64,000 bases of DNA from Chitinilyticum piscinae. GTDB taxonomy: Bacteria; Pseudomonadota; Gammaproteobacteria; Burkholderiales; Chitinibacteraceae. The translations under genes and the position numbers were made by a program. The stretch spans positions 186,001-250,000 of the forward strand of contig NZ_JADFUA010000003.1 in assembly GCF_015223195.1 (NCBI RefSeq), written 5' to 3'. Shown here one piece after another: positions 40,357-49,141 of this stretch. Under the pieces are notes generated by a model. It was not told the DNA's origin. It ran no database searches and was given only the letters and a program-made list of their open reading frames with translations. The first letter of the stretch is position 1. The number at the start of each line of letters is the position of its first letter.

Positions 40357-42655
40357 GCTGCCCGCTCCCTCGCCCCGGTTGGGGCGGTGGGTGCTGACAC
40401 TACCGTCTTTCCTGGCCGGGCTGTTCACGCTCGGCCTTGGCATTTTTCTGGTCTACACCATTTACTCCGACCGGCTGAACCGCAGCGCCCAGATGGAGCA
40501 GGACTTGCTCTGGCAGAAACAGGCGCTGCAGCTGCAGATGGGCAATACCCGGCACGAGCTTGAAAGCCTGGCGGCCACACTGGCCGCCAACGGACTGACG
40601 TCGGCGGATTTCACCGCACGCACCCTCTCGCTGATCCAGAACACCCCCGAGCTGATCAGCCTGGCCTATGTCGATGAAACGGGGCAGACGCGCTGGCGCA
40701 CGCCGCTCGCCCCGCCGGACAACGAGATTCCGCTGTCGCATCGCAATCTGGTGGCACAGCGCGCTGCGGTACTGCTGAACGACGAACAGATCTACAGCCC
40801 GCCGATTACCGATACCAGCGCAGGCCCCGTGATCGCGCTGACCAGCCCGGTCAAGCTGCCCTTCGAGGGACGGCATTTCCTGATCGCCCAGTTCGACCTG
40901 AACCGCCTGCTGAGCCAGCAGGTGCCCTGGTGGATCGGGCAGCGCTACCAGATCAGCCTGCTGCGAGCCGATGGCTCGGTGCTGGCCAGCAAATTCGACC
41001 GGCGTCAGGATGCGGCCAAACTCGCGCAGCAGATCGACCTGGACATCGGTCCGGAAAACCTGCGCCTGCAGGCGCGCGTGTATCGCGAAACCGGCACCTG
41101 GAAGCAGAACGCCATGCTGGGCGCGCTGGTGGGCCTGTCGCTGCTGATGCTGGTTTCAACCTGGGTAATGCGGCGACACATTCGCGAACGCCAGAAAACC
41201 GAGGCCCTGCTGCGGCGCGAAACCGCCATGCGCATGGCCATGGAGGACTCGCTGATCACCGGTACCCGCGTCATGGATCTGGAAGGCCGGCTGACCTATG
41301 TGAACCGGGCCTTCTGCGACATGACCGGCTACAGCGCCGAAGAGCTGCTGAACCACGAACAGATCATGCCCTACTGGCCGCCGGATGCGCTGGAAACCTG
41401 TCTGGCCATCAACCGGCGCATTCTGGCAGGAGAAACCGACAGCAGCGGCTTCCAGTGCACCTTCCAGCGCCGCAACGGCGAGCGTTTCGATGTGCGCATC
41501 TATGCCGCCCGGCTGGTGGACGGCGAAGGGCAGCACATCGGCTGGATCAGCTCGATCTATGACATCACCGAACTGCAACGCGAACGCGAAGCGCTGCAGG
41601 CCTCGCACGAACGCTTTGTCACGGTACTCAACGGTCTGGATGCGGCCGTGGTCGTCTCCGATGCGGTCAGCGGTGAGCTGCTGCTCTCCAACCGGCAGTA
41701 CCAGTACGAATTCAACCTGCCGGTGCAGCATGAACGCTGCTGTGTCATCCCCTTCCTGCCGCGCGAGCAGACCGCCGCCCTCCCCGCCGAGTGGTTCGAC
41801 GACTTCGCCCAGCGCTGGTATCAGATCAAGACCCGCCCCAGCATCTGGGTCGATGGCTCGCTGGTCTGGCTGGAAATCCTGACCGACATCACGGCGCTGA
41901 AAGACGCCCAGCAACGCGAACAGCAACAGAACGAACAGCTGCAGCAGACCAGCCGGCTGATCTCGATGGGCGAAATGGCATCCAGCCTGGCCCACGAACT
42001 GAACCAGCCCCTCGCGGCGATCGCCAGCTACGCCACCGGCTGCCGCAATCTGCTCGGGCAGGCCGAACCCAATCTGCGCCAGCTCGACCAGGCCATCGAG
42101 AAAATGGCCGAGCAGGCCAAACGGGCCGGTCTGATCATCCGCGGGATCCGCGAATTCGTGCAGCGCCGAGCGCCGCACCGCAGCGCCTGCGCCATGGATC
42201 AGCTGCTGGCCACCGTGCAGGTACTGCTCGCGGCGCACGTCAAAAAAAGCAATGTTAAGCTGCATCTGGATTGTGATCCGCTGCTGCCGCCCGTGTTTGC
42301 CGACCCGGTCATGCTGGAGCAGGTGCTGTTCAACCTGATGAAAAATGCCATCGAAGCCATGCACGAGACACCAGCCAATCAGCGCCAGTTGCAGGTGCTG
42401 GTCGCCCGGCGCGATGAGATGCTGCAGGTGACAATTGCTGACCGGGGGGCTGGCATCAGCGCCGAACAACTGGAACAATTGTTCAAGGCGTTCTACACCA
42501 CCAAGAGCACCGGCATGGGGATGGGGCTGAATATCTGCCGCTCGATCATCGAGCACCATCATGGCCGGCTGTGGGTGGAAGCCAATCCCGGAGGCGGCAC
42601 CCGCTTCCACTTTACCGTACCCTTATCCGAGGACAGTCATGCCCGCGAACCTTGA
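40343..42655 (+). CDS. DctS/FixL-type membrane sensor histidine kinase
   Basis: About 770 residues. A periplasmic sensor domain of about 220 residues lies between two membrane segments (about 17-40 and 257-275), followed by a PAS domain (LITGTRVMDLEGRLTYVN onward) and a second PAS-like region, then HisKA with phospho-acceptor His551 in LAHELNQPLAAI and an HATPase domain (NLMKNAIEAM, GMGMGLNICRSI). The HELNQPL form is typical of DctB/DctS/FixL kinases that sense C4-dicarboxylates or oxygen. No dicarboxylate transporter is adjacent, so the ligand is unknown. The ATG at 40343 overlaps the ldhA stop. Confidence 0.88.
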   Translation: MAVRKLPAPSPRLGRWVLTLPSFLAGLFTLGLGIFLVYTIYSDRLNRSAQMEQDLLWQKQALQLQMGNTRHELESLAATLAANGLTSADFTARTLSLIQNTPELISLAYVDETGQTRWRTPLAPPDNEIPLSHRNLVAQRAAVLLNDEQIYSPPITDTSAGPVIALTSPVKLPFEGRHFLIAQFDLNRLLSQQVPWWIGQRYQISLLRADGSVLASKFDRRQDAAKLAQQIDLDIGPENLRLQARVYRETGTWKQNAMLGALVGLSLLMLVSTWVMRRHIRERQKTEALLRRETAMRMAMEDSLITGTRVMDLEGRLTYVNRAFCDMTGYSAEELLNHEQIMPYWPPDALETCLAINRRILAGETDSSGFQCTFQRRNGERFDVRIYAARLVDGEGQHIGWISSIYDITELQREREALQASHERFVTVLNGLDAAVVVSDAVSGELLLSNRQYQYEFNLPVQHERCCVIPFLPREQTAALPAEWFDDFAQRWYQIKTRPSIWVDGSLVWLEILTDITALKDAQQREQQQNEQLQQTSRLISMGEMASSLAHELNQPLAAIASYATGCRNLLGQAEPNLRQLDQAIEKMAEQAKRAGLIIRGIREFVQRRAPHRSACAMDQLLATVQVLLAAHVKKSNVKLHLDCDPLLPPVFADPVMLEQVLFNLMKNAIEAMHETPANQRQLQVLVARRDEMLQVTIADRGAGISAEQLEQLFKAFYTTKSTGMGMGLNICRSIIEHHHGRLWVEANPGGGTRFHFTVPLSEDSHAREP

Positions 42656-43259
42656 ACGCCGTATCGGCATTGTTGACGACGACGACGCGCTGCGCGACGC
42701 CCTTTCCTGGCTGTTTTCCACCCGCAACCACTCGGTCAGTACCTTTGCCAGCGCCGAAGAACTGCTGCGCGACTACCGTCCGGAAGATTTCGGCTGCCTG
42801 GTGCTGGACGTGCGCATGCCCGGCATGGGCGGTATCGAGCTGTTCGAGCAACTCAAGAGCTACAGTTACTGCCCGCCTGTGATTTTCCTGACCGGCCACG
42901 GCGATGTGCCGATGGCGGTGGCCGCACTGAAGGAAGGCGCGACAGACTTCATCGAGAAGCCCTTTTCCGACAATGCCATGGTCGATCTGGTCGAGCGCTG
43001 TCTGGCCGACGACCTGACCCGCCGTGGCGAATGGCAGACGCGCACCAGCGTCAGCCAGCGCCTGGAAACACTGACCCCGCGCGAGCGCGAGGTCATGAAG
43101 CTGATCCTCACCGGCCGGCTGAACAAGCAGATCGCGGATGATCTGGGCATCTCGATGAAAACCGTCGAAGTGCACCGCGCCCGCATTCTGGAAAAAATGG
43201 CGGTCAAGACCGCGATGGAGCTGGCGGCCCTGTTGCGTGAAGCAGGCATTGAAGGCTGA
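42639..43259 (+). CDS. FixJ/DctR-family response regulator
   Basis: 206 residues. Receiver domain with acidic pocket VDDDDA and phospho-acceptor Asp57 (LVLDVRMPG), conserved Lys in FIEKPFSD, and a C-terminal LuxR-type helix-turn-helix (LTPREREVMKLI..GRLNKQIADDLGISMKTVEVHR). It is the partner of the preceding kinase. The ATG at 42639 has GAGGA upstream and lies inside the 3' end of the kinase gene (17-bp overlap). It is expected to activate promoters elsewhere; none can be identified here. Confidence 0.92.
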   Translation: MPANLERRIGIVDDDDALRDALSWLFSTRNHSVSTFASAEELLRDYRPEDFGCLVLDVRMPGMGGIELFEQLKSYSYCPPVIFLTGHGDVPMAVAALKEGATDFIEKPFSDNAMVDLVERCLADDLTRRGEWQTRTSVSQRLETLTPREREVMKLILTGRLNKQIADDLGISMKTVEVHRARILEKMAVKTAMELAALLREAGIEG

Positions 43260-43318
43260 TACCCGGCACCCGATACACAGCCACGCCAATAAATCCAAAG
43301 CACCACAGGCAATACCCG

Positions 43319-44083
43319 ATGTTGATGTTGATTTCGCCGGCCAAGACGCTGGATTACACCTCACCTTGCCCGGAGGTGGCGACCAGCCAGCCGGCCTTCA
43401 TGGCGCAATCGGCCCGGCTGATCCCGCTTCTGCGTGAAAAAAGCCCGGCCGAGCTGGGTGCACTGATGCACATTTCCGACGAACTGGCCGTGCTCAATGC
43501 CGGGCGCTACCTGAGCTGGCAAGCCGTGAGCACGGCAGACAACGCCCGTGCCGCGGTCTTTGCCTTCATGGGAGATGTCTACGAGGGGCTGGATGCCGCC
43601 GCGCTCGATACCTCGCAACTGGCCTGGCTGACCGATCACCTGCGCATCCTTTCTGGCCTGTACGGGCTCTTGCGCCCCTTCGACCTGCTGCAGCCCTACC
43701 GGCTGGAAATGGGTACCCGGCTGGCCAATCCGGCCGGCAAGGATCTGTATGCCTTCTGGGGCACGCAGATCACCGACAGCATCAATGCCCTGCAGCCCGA
43801 TGTGCTGGTCAACCTCGCCAGCGAGGAGTACTTCAAGTCGGTGAAAGCGAAGCAGCTGGCCTGCCCGGTCATCACGCCGGTATTCGAGGACTGGAAAAAC
43901 GGCCAGTACAAAATCATCAGCTTCTACGCCAAGCGCGCGCGCGGACTGATGGTGCGCTATGCCGCACAGCACGGCATTCGCGATCCGCAGGCACTGCGCG
44001 ATTTCGATCTGGATGGCTATGCCCTCGATGAGGCCGCCAGCGACGGCCTGCGCTGGGTATTCCGCCGGCGGATAACTGACTGA
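43319..44083 (+). CDS. yaaA: Peroxide stress protein YaaA (DUF328)
   Basis: 254 residues. The family start MLMLISPAKTLD is present, as are SPAELGALM, RYLSWQAV, GLRWVFRR and the Lys-rich NLASEEYFKSV segment. In E. coli, YaaA lowers free iron and limits DNA damage during hydrogen peroxide stress. It has a short gap from the response regulator; co-transcription is possible but not shown. Confidence 0.93.
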   Translation: MLMLISPAKTLDYTSPCPEVATSQPAFMAQSARLIPLLREKSPAELGALMHISDELAVLNAGRYLSWQAVSTADNARAAVFAFMGDVYEGLDAAALDTSQLAWLTDHLRILSGLYGLLRPFDLLQPYRLEMGTRLANPAGKDLYAFWGTQITDSINALQPDVLVNLASEEYFKSVKAKQLACPVITPVFEDWKNGQYKIISFYAKRARGLMVRYAAQHGIRDPQALRDFDLDGYALDEAASDGLRWVFRRRITD

Positions 44084-44147
44084 AGGCTTGCAGTTACTGG
44101 CGAGGCTGACTAGGCTTGAGTACTGCCCACCCCGCCCGAAGCCGCTC

Positions 44148-45842
44148 ATGAGCCGCCCCGACGACCAACGCCTCGATCAGTTGCTGGCCACCAGCCACGA
44201 CGCCCTGTGGCTGTGGCAGATCCGTCCGGACCAAATCCGACTGGGCAGCCCATGGCGCAAAATGCTGGGCATCGCGGACGACACCGTGCTGAAGCCGGGC
44301 ATCGACGAGTGGCTGGACCGGATCCACCCGGATGAAAAACCGCGCGTCAACCAGGCGCTGCAGCAGCACATCTCGGGGGTCAGCCCGCTGCTGGAGTGCG
44401 AACACCGCCTCGAGCACGAGGATGGCTCCTGGCGCTGGGTGCTGCTGCGGGGGCGCTGCCTGCATGATGGCACTGGCCAGCCCCTGGAGCTGGTCGGCTC
44501 CTTCACCGACATCACCGCACAAAAGGTGCTCGACCCGTACACCCGGCTACCCAATCGCATCCTGTTTCTCGACCGCCTGGAGCGTTCGCTGGGGCGCTTG
44601 CGCCATGCCCCCAACCACATCGTGGCCGCACTGAACCTGCGCATCCACCTGTCGCAGGGTTACACCGAACTGCTGGGGCGCGACCAGCTCAGCCAGCTGG
44701 CGCGCACCATCGGCGAACGCATCGCCGCCGAAGTCCGCCCCTGGGATCTGGTCGCCCAATTCGGCGAGCTGGAATTCGCCGTGCTGCTGGAAATGGTGAC
44801 ATCCACCGATGACCTGCCAGCCATTTTCAAACGCCTGATCGCCGCGCTGCGCAAGCCGGTACAGGTCGACGACAATCTGATCAGCCTGCAGGTCGCGCTG
44901 GGCGGCGCCGACAGCACCGTAATCAGCACCAATGAAGAACAGCTGCTGCGTGCCGCAGAAAGTGCGGCCGCACTGGCACAGGAACACGGCAGCAACCAGT
45001 ATGTGCATTATGACCCGGCCACGCAGGATCAGCTGAGCCGGCGGCTGCGCTTTGAAAGCGAGCTGCTGCGCGCCATCGAGGATTCGGCCTTCGACGCCTA
45101 CTTCCAGCCCATCCTGAATCTGGCCGACGGCAGCCTGCACGGTTTCGAGGCACTGGTGCGCTGGCAGCGCGCCGGCAGCATGGTCAGCCCCGATGATTTC
45201 ATCCCGATTCTGGAGCGCCAGGGGCTGATCAGCCAGCTGACCTGGATCATGCTGCAGAAAAGCCTGGTCCGGCATGAAGAGTGGCTGGCCGCCGGGCTGG
45301 TACCGTCCTCCAGCCGCGTCAGCGTCAATTTCCCGCCGGAGCAGTTGCAGGATCCGGCGCTGGTCGGCCTGTTGCGCATCATGCTCGACAATGTGCGGGT
45401 ACCGACCTGCCGGCTGAAAGTGGAAATTACCGAGCGCTCGCTGGTATCCGACAGCGGGCTGGTGCAGCAGACCCTGCAAGCGCTGCACGCGGCCGGCATC
45501 GAAGTCGCGCTGGATGACTTCGGCACCGGGTATTCCTCGCTGTCGATGCTGCACCGCTTCGAGCTCGACAATCTGAAAATCGACCGCAGCTTTGTCAGCG
45601 AACTCGAGCACAGCGAGCAGGCCGGCAGCATCACCCGGGCCATTGTCGGGCTGGCCGCCTCCAGCAGCCTGAGCACGACCGCCGAGGGCATCGAGACCGT
45701 GCCGCAGCTGTACCATCTGCGCAGTCTGGGGGTCAGTTACGGCCAGGGCTACCTCTTCAGCAAGGCACTACCGGCCGAAGACATCCCGCGCTGGCTGCGT
45801 GAAGACCTGCCGCGCCTGCACGGGCTGTTCCAGCCCGGCTGA
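44148..45842 (+). CDS. PAS - degenerate GGDEF - EAL protein
   Basis: About 564 residues, soluble. A PAS_3-type fold (WLDRIHPDEKPRV to GSFTDITAQK) is followed by a GGDEF fold beginning LDPYTRLPNRILF whose active-site signature has become FGELEF, so cyclase activity is unlikely. The EAL domain is intact: FEALVRW, VEITERSLV, LDDFGTGYSSL, NLKIDRSF, AEGIET. It should bind and hydrolyse c-di-GMP in response to the PAS input. The ATG at 44148 (MSRPDDQ) is the likely start; the frame opens at 44088. Confidence 0.87.
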   Translation: MSRPDDQRLDQLLATSHDALWLWQIRPDQIRLGSPWRKMLGIADDTVLKPGIDEWLDRIHPDEKPRVNQALQQHISGVSPLLECEHRLEHEDGSWRWVLLRGRCLHDGTGQPLELVGSFTDITAQKVLDPYTRLPNRILFLDRLERSLGRLRHAPNHIVAALNLRIHLSQGYTELLGRDQLSQLARTIGERIAAEVRPWDLVAQFGELEFAVLLEMVTSTDDLPAIFKRLIAALRKPVQVDDNLISLQVALGGADSTVISTNEEQLLRAAESAAALAQEHGSNQYVHYDPATQDQLSRRLRFESELLRAIEDSAFDAYFQPILNLADGSLHGFEALVRWQRAGSMVSPDDFIPILERQGLISQLTWIMLQKSLVRHEEWLAAGLVPSSSRVSVNFPPEQLQDPALVGLLRIMLDNVRVPTCRLKVEITERSLVSDSGLVQQTLQALHAAGIEVALDDFGTGYSSLSMLHRFELDNLKIDRSFVSELEHSEQAGSITRAIVGLAASSSLSTTAEGIETVPQLYHLRSLGVSYGQGYLFSKALPAEDIPRWLREDLPRLHGLFQPG

Positions 45843-45850
45843 ACATCCGC

Positions 45851-46393
45851 TCAGGCGTGGTGCGTCTGCGTGAGCAGCTTGTCGGTATAGGCAATCGCAA
45901 TTGCCGAAACCAGAAACGCCAGATGCAGCAGCAATTGCCACATGATGGTGTGCTCGGGCAACTGGCTGGCATTGATGAAGGTCTGCAGCAGGTGAATCGA
46001 GGAAATGCTGATGATCGCCAGTGACAGCTTCACTTTCAGCACCGAGGCATTCACATGGTTCAGCCACTCCGGCTGGTCAGGATGCTGGTCGATGCGCAGC
46101 CGCGACACGAAGGTCTCATAACCGCCAACTGTCACCATCAGCAGCAGGTTGGCAATCATCACCACATCGATCAGCCCCAGCACGCCAAGCATGATCTGGG
46201 TTTCGGTCAGCTCGGTGAGATTGCTGAGCATATGCCACAGCGCCGCCAGGAATTTGTAGGCATATACCCCTTGGACAACGATCAGGCCGAGGTAGATGGG
46301 CAGCTGCAGCCAGCGGCTCCAGAAGATGACTTTGCCCAGCGCGGATTTCTTTTGTTCATCCAGCGGATCTTGCGGCAGGGACGAAGGATGCAT
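45851..46393 (-). CDS. UPF0114 (YqhA-like) membrane protein
   Basis: About 180 residues with three or four membrane segments. Family features include [14 protein letters not shown] near the N terminus, [19 protein letters not shown] and the [10 protein letters not shown] loop. Function is unknown. The ATG at 46393 has GGAG eight bases upstream, so the longer frame to 46456 is not used. It converges on the PAS-GGDEF-EAL gene with only 8 bp between stops. Confidence 0.88.
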   Translation of the reverse strand: MHPSSLPQDPLDEQKKSALGKVIFWSRWLQLPIYLGLIVVQGVYAYKFLAALWHMLSNLTELTETQIMLGVLGLIDVVMIANLLLMVTVGGYETFVSRLRIDQHPDQPEWLNHVNASVLKVKLSLAIISISSIHLLQTFINASQLPEHTIMWQLLLHLAFLVSAIAIAYTDKLLTQTHHA

Positions 46394-46838
46394 GGTGGCA
46401 ACTCCAGAAGTAAAAAACACGATCACCGGCAGGTATACACATGAGTAAACCGCCATTCAAGGCCTGTGGACATATACATCCATCAGACAAGCAGCGCTTG
46501 CGGCTGCAGGGCGGGCGCGCCGTCGCGCAGCGTTCGTCTCCCGCCTGGACCAAGCGGCTGCGGCACAGCCCCGCCCGGAACCGCATCGGTTTCGCCAAAA
46601 TACAAAGACACACGAAAGCTGGCGCAGCACGCACCGCACGTCAGACAAGGATGACGACGCATTGCTGGACGAGCAAAGAACGGGAACGCTCAACAGCGCA
46701 GCATGACAGCAAAGCCGCCCACCATCGGCAAGACAGCCGCGCCCGGCACACATACCCCCAACCCCATTCACTGAAAACCGGCTTCAAAAAAAGAGAAAAG
46801 GGGCATACCCACCCCTTTATGCCCGTACGTAACTGTCT
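46394..46838. other. Gap between UPF0114 and hemerythrin genes
   Basis: 445 bp. A terminator for the hemerythrin gene occupies its right end (46786-46824). The rest must contain the UPF0114 promoter, but I could not identify its boxes. A 159-codon plus-strand frame here has biased, basic composition and no ribosome-binding site and is not accepted as a gene. Confidence 0.5.
46786..46824 (-). terminator. Intrinsic terminator of the hemerythrin gene
   Basis: Read leftward, a 7-bp stem (46818-46824 with 46801-46807) with a 10-nt loop is followed by CTTTTCTCTTTTTTT. An alternative stem of AAAGGGG with CCCCTTT in the same place is also possible. Confidence 0.75.
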
Positions 46839-47291
46839 TCAGTGTGACCAGAAACGCTCCAGCCAGCCCTTTTTCTGCCAGCTGCGCTGCGCGCCGCGCG
46901 AGAGGAAATGCTCGGTATAGCGCTTGTCGCCCTCGAGGATGTGATTGGTCAGCCAGTTGCGCAGGAAATGCAGCAATTCGAAGGTCACCGTTTCACCGCC
47001 AGCCATGCGCTGCTGCAGCGACTTCATCTGCGCGACCAGTGCCTCGTGATGCCCCTTGTGCTCCTCATAGTCGGGGTAGCCCAGAATGCGCATCAGACTT
47101 TCTTCCACCGTGAAGTGGATGCGGGTGTAATCGGCCAGCCGGTTGAGAATTTCGGCCGATGCAGCGCTACCGTGGTGCTGGCGGATCGCGTCGTGCAGTT
47201 CGTTGAGCAAGTCGACCAGCACTTTGTGCTGCTCGTCGATTTCCTGAATGCCTACCGAGAGCTCGTCACTCCACTCGATCAGCTTCTCCAT
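46839..47291 (-). CDS. Bacteriohemerythrin
   Basis: 150 residues, cytosolic four-helix di-iron oxygen-binding protein. All seven iron ligands sit at canonical spacing: His22, His59, Glu63, His78, His82, His117 and Asp122. The ATG at 47291 (MEKLIEWSDE) with GGAGGA six bases upstream is the start; the frame runs open further upstream without support. A TTGAT-N4-GTCAA box lies about 70 bp before the start, pointing to oxygen-responsive control. Likely role is oxygen storage, delivery or sensing. Confidence 0.92.
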   Translation of the reverse strand: MEKLIEWSDELSVGIQEIDEQHKVLVDLLNELHDAIRQHHGSAASAEILNRLADYTRIHFTVEESLMRILGYPDYEEHKGHHEALVAQMKSLQQRMAGGETVTFELLHFLRNWLTNHILEGDKRYTEHFLSRGAQRSWQKKGWLERFWSH

Positions 47292-47355
47292 GCCGTCCTC
47301 CTGATTGTTGTTGTGCCTGCAGGGCGCAACTTTGACCAATCCGGCGGGGAGAATC

Positions 47356-47369
47356 TTGATCTGGGTCAA
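47356..47369 (-). promoter_or_regulatory. FNR/ANR-like operator upstream of bacteriohemerythrin
   Basis: TTGAT CTGG GTCAA matches the FNR-family consensus TTGAT-N4-ATCAA at nine of ten positions, and the G variant in the second half-site is common for ANR-type sites. It lies in the 88-bp gap ahead of the hemerythrin gene, centred about 72 bp from the start codon. The -10 region that would place it at -41.5 is poor, so this remains a prediction. Confidence 0.5.
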
Positions 47370-47379
47370 ATCCGCAAGG

Positions 47380-48078
47380 CTAGCGCGGCACCGCGGCCAG
47401 TCCGGCGTTGAAGCGCTGCAGCAGGCTTTCGGCGTCCGGACGGTTGCGCGGGATGATGAGGTGCAAGGACATCTGGGCCATTTCCTCGCCCAGCGGGCGA
47501 ACTGCTCTGGCGGTATCGCCCAGATCCTGCAAGACCCGCTCGCCCTGTTCGCGATCGGTAATCGCAAAATCAGCCCGTCCGAGCGCCACCATTTTCATGC
47601 AGCTATCCATGCCATAGGGCTTGGCCACTGCCACAGCACCGGACTTCATCATTTCGGCCATCACCGGCAGATGTGCCCAGCCATGCGGATTGCAATAACG
47701 CAGCCCCTGCAAGGTTTCCGGCTTTTTGCCATTGAGTGCCCGGCCGGCCCGGCCAAACACCACAAAGTGCAGCTCGAACAGGGGCGCGGAATAATGAAAC
47801 AGCTTTTCACGCTCCGGCGTGGAGATATACGGGAAGGTGCCGGCAAACTCGCCATCCAGCGCCGCCTGATACCCATGCTGCCAGGGACGCCAAGTCAGCT
47901 CCATCTCGAAGCCGGCGCGGGTAGCCGCGCGACGCACCAGCTCCGTGGCCAGCCCGCCTTGCGCCAGTTGTTCATCGGTAAAGGGCGGATAGCCATTGCC
48001 GGTTACCAGCTTCAGGGGCTCGGCGCAGGCCATGCCCAGCGACATCCCCAGCACCAGAGTAGCGCACCAGTACCACAT
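47380..48078 (-). CDS. Periplasmic solute-binding protein, family 3-like
   Basis: 232 residues. Signal peptide ends ACA (about residue 18). The mature protein starts PLKLVTGNGYPPFTDEQLAQGGLATELV and continues with FEMELTWRPWQHGYQAALDGEFAGTFPY, the pattern of amino-acid-type (SBP_bac_3) binding proteins. No permease or ATPase is near, so it may be an orphan or act as an input protein for a sensor. GGGAGGTG lies before the ATG. The ligand is not predictable. Confidence 0.8.
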   Translation of the reverse strand: MWYWCATLVLGMSLGMACAEPLKLVTGNGYPPFTDEQLAQGGLATELVRRAATRAGFEMELTWRPWQHGYQAALDGEFAGTFPYISTPEREKLFHYSAPLFELHFVVFGRAGRALNGKKPETLQGLRYCNPHGWAHLPVMAEMMKSGAVAVAKPYGMDSCMKMVALGRADFAITDREQGERVLQDLGDTARAVRPLGEEMAQMSLHLIIPRNRPDAESLLQRFNAGLAAVPR

Positions 48079-48159
48079 CCCTCACCTCCCGCAAGCCGAT
48101 GACGAATTTCAGTCTAGATGCCCCTCCGGCATTTGTCAGTCGGAAGCGACGGCGGTCAG

Positions 48160-49050
48160 TCAGCCGAACTGCGCCAGCGCCTGCCGCACCGTTTCGCTCT
48201 GGATGGCCACCGTATCGCTGATCGGCTCGGCATAACCACCGGCCATGGTGACCGCCACCGGCACATCAAAGCGCCGGCAGAAGGTCAGCACCAGCCGGTC
48301 GCGTTCGGCCAGCCCGGCCATGCTCAACTGCAACTTGCCCAGCCGATCCCCTGCGTAGCTATCCGCGCCAGCCAGATAGATCACCAGCTCAGGCAGGGCC
48401 TGCGCAAACAGCGCCGGCAGGGCACCGGCGAGCTGCGCCAGATAGCTGGCATCGTCACAGCCATCGTCCAGCTCGATGTCCCAGTCACTGGTTTCCTTGG
48501 TAAACGGGAAGTTGTTGCGCCCATGCATGGAAAAGGTGAACAGTGCCGGATCTTCGCGCAGCATGTGCGCGGTGCCGTTGCCCTGATGCACGTCGAGATC
48601 GATCACCAGCGCCCGGCGGACGGCCCCCTCACGCTGCAGCACCCGCAGCGCCACCGCGCTATCGTTGAACACGCAAAAACCGCTGCCGTGATCGGCATAG
48701 GCATGGTGCGTGCCGCCGGCCAGACTCACCCCGCAGCCCTCAACCAGTGCGGCACGGCATGCTGCCAGCGTCGCACCGGTCGACGCCAGCGAGCGCAGCA
48801 CCAGCTCGGGCGACCAGGGCAGGCCGATCACCCGCTGCTCGGCCGCACTCAGCTCGCCGCGCACCTGCCGCCCCACGTAATCCGCGCTGTGCGCCAGACA
48901 CAGCCCGGCCTCGTCAATCAACGGGGTATCAACACACAAGCCAGCGGCAAAGCTGGCCACCTGCTCATACAGCAGCCGGTATTTCGCCGCCGGAAAGCGG
49001 TGGCCGGCAGGCAGCGGCAAGGGATAGTGGTCCGAGCGGATGATCTTCAT
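48160..49050 (-). CDS. Histone deacetylase-family hydrolase
   Basis: 296 residues, arginase/deacetylase fold of the bacterial HDAC-like group. Zinc site and catalytic motifs are present: GGTHHAYADHGSGFCVFND, DLDVHQGNGTA, FSMHGRNNFP and LAGADSYAGDRLGKL. Known bacterial members deacetylate small substrates such as acetylpolyamines or acetoin-related compounds; the substrate here is unknown. Polyamine transport genes lie in the same window but 24 kb away. It is divergent from the RTX protease. Confidence 0.88.
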   Translation of the reverse strand: MKIIRSDHYPLPLPAGHRFPAAKYRLLYEQVASFAAGLCVDTPLIDEAGLCLAHSADYVGRQVRGELSAAEQRVIGLPWSPELVLRSLASTGATLAACRAALVEGCGVSLAGGTHHAYADHGSGFCVFNDSAVALRVLQREGAVRRALVIDLDVHQGNGTAHMLREDPALFTFSMHGRNNFPFTKETSDWDIELDDGCDDASYLAQLAGALPALFAQALPELVIYLAGADSYAGDRLGKLQLSMAGLAERDRLVLTFCRRFDVPVAVTMAGGYAEPISDTVAIQSETVRQALAQFG

Positions 49051-49113
49051 TCAAACATCACACACAAAACCCAACATCCAGCTCTTTACGTCCATAAGAA
49101 AATCAGTAAACTA

Positions 49114-49128
49114 TTGATTTGTCATCAA
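49114..49128. promoter_or_regulatory. TTGAT-N5-ATCAA dyad before the RTX protease gene
   Basis: A perfect 5-bp dyad with a 5-nt centre lies 14 bp before the protease ATG, in the 91-bp divergent gap. The half-sites equal those of FNR-type boxes, but the spacing is one base too long for a normal FNR site. Confidence 0.3.
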
Positions 49129-49141
49129 ATGAGTATCGTCC

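Noticed and set aside
46441-46920. 159-codon plus-strand frame between UPF0114 and hemerythrin
   Set aside because: Arg/Lys/His-rich low-quality composition, overlaps the hemerythrin gene and its terminator, and lacks a ribosome-binding site.
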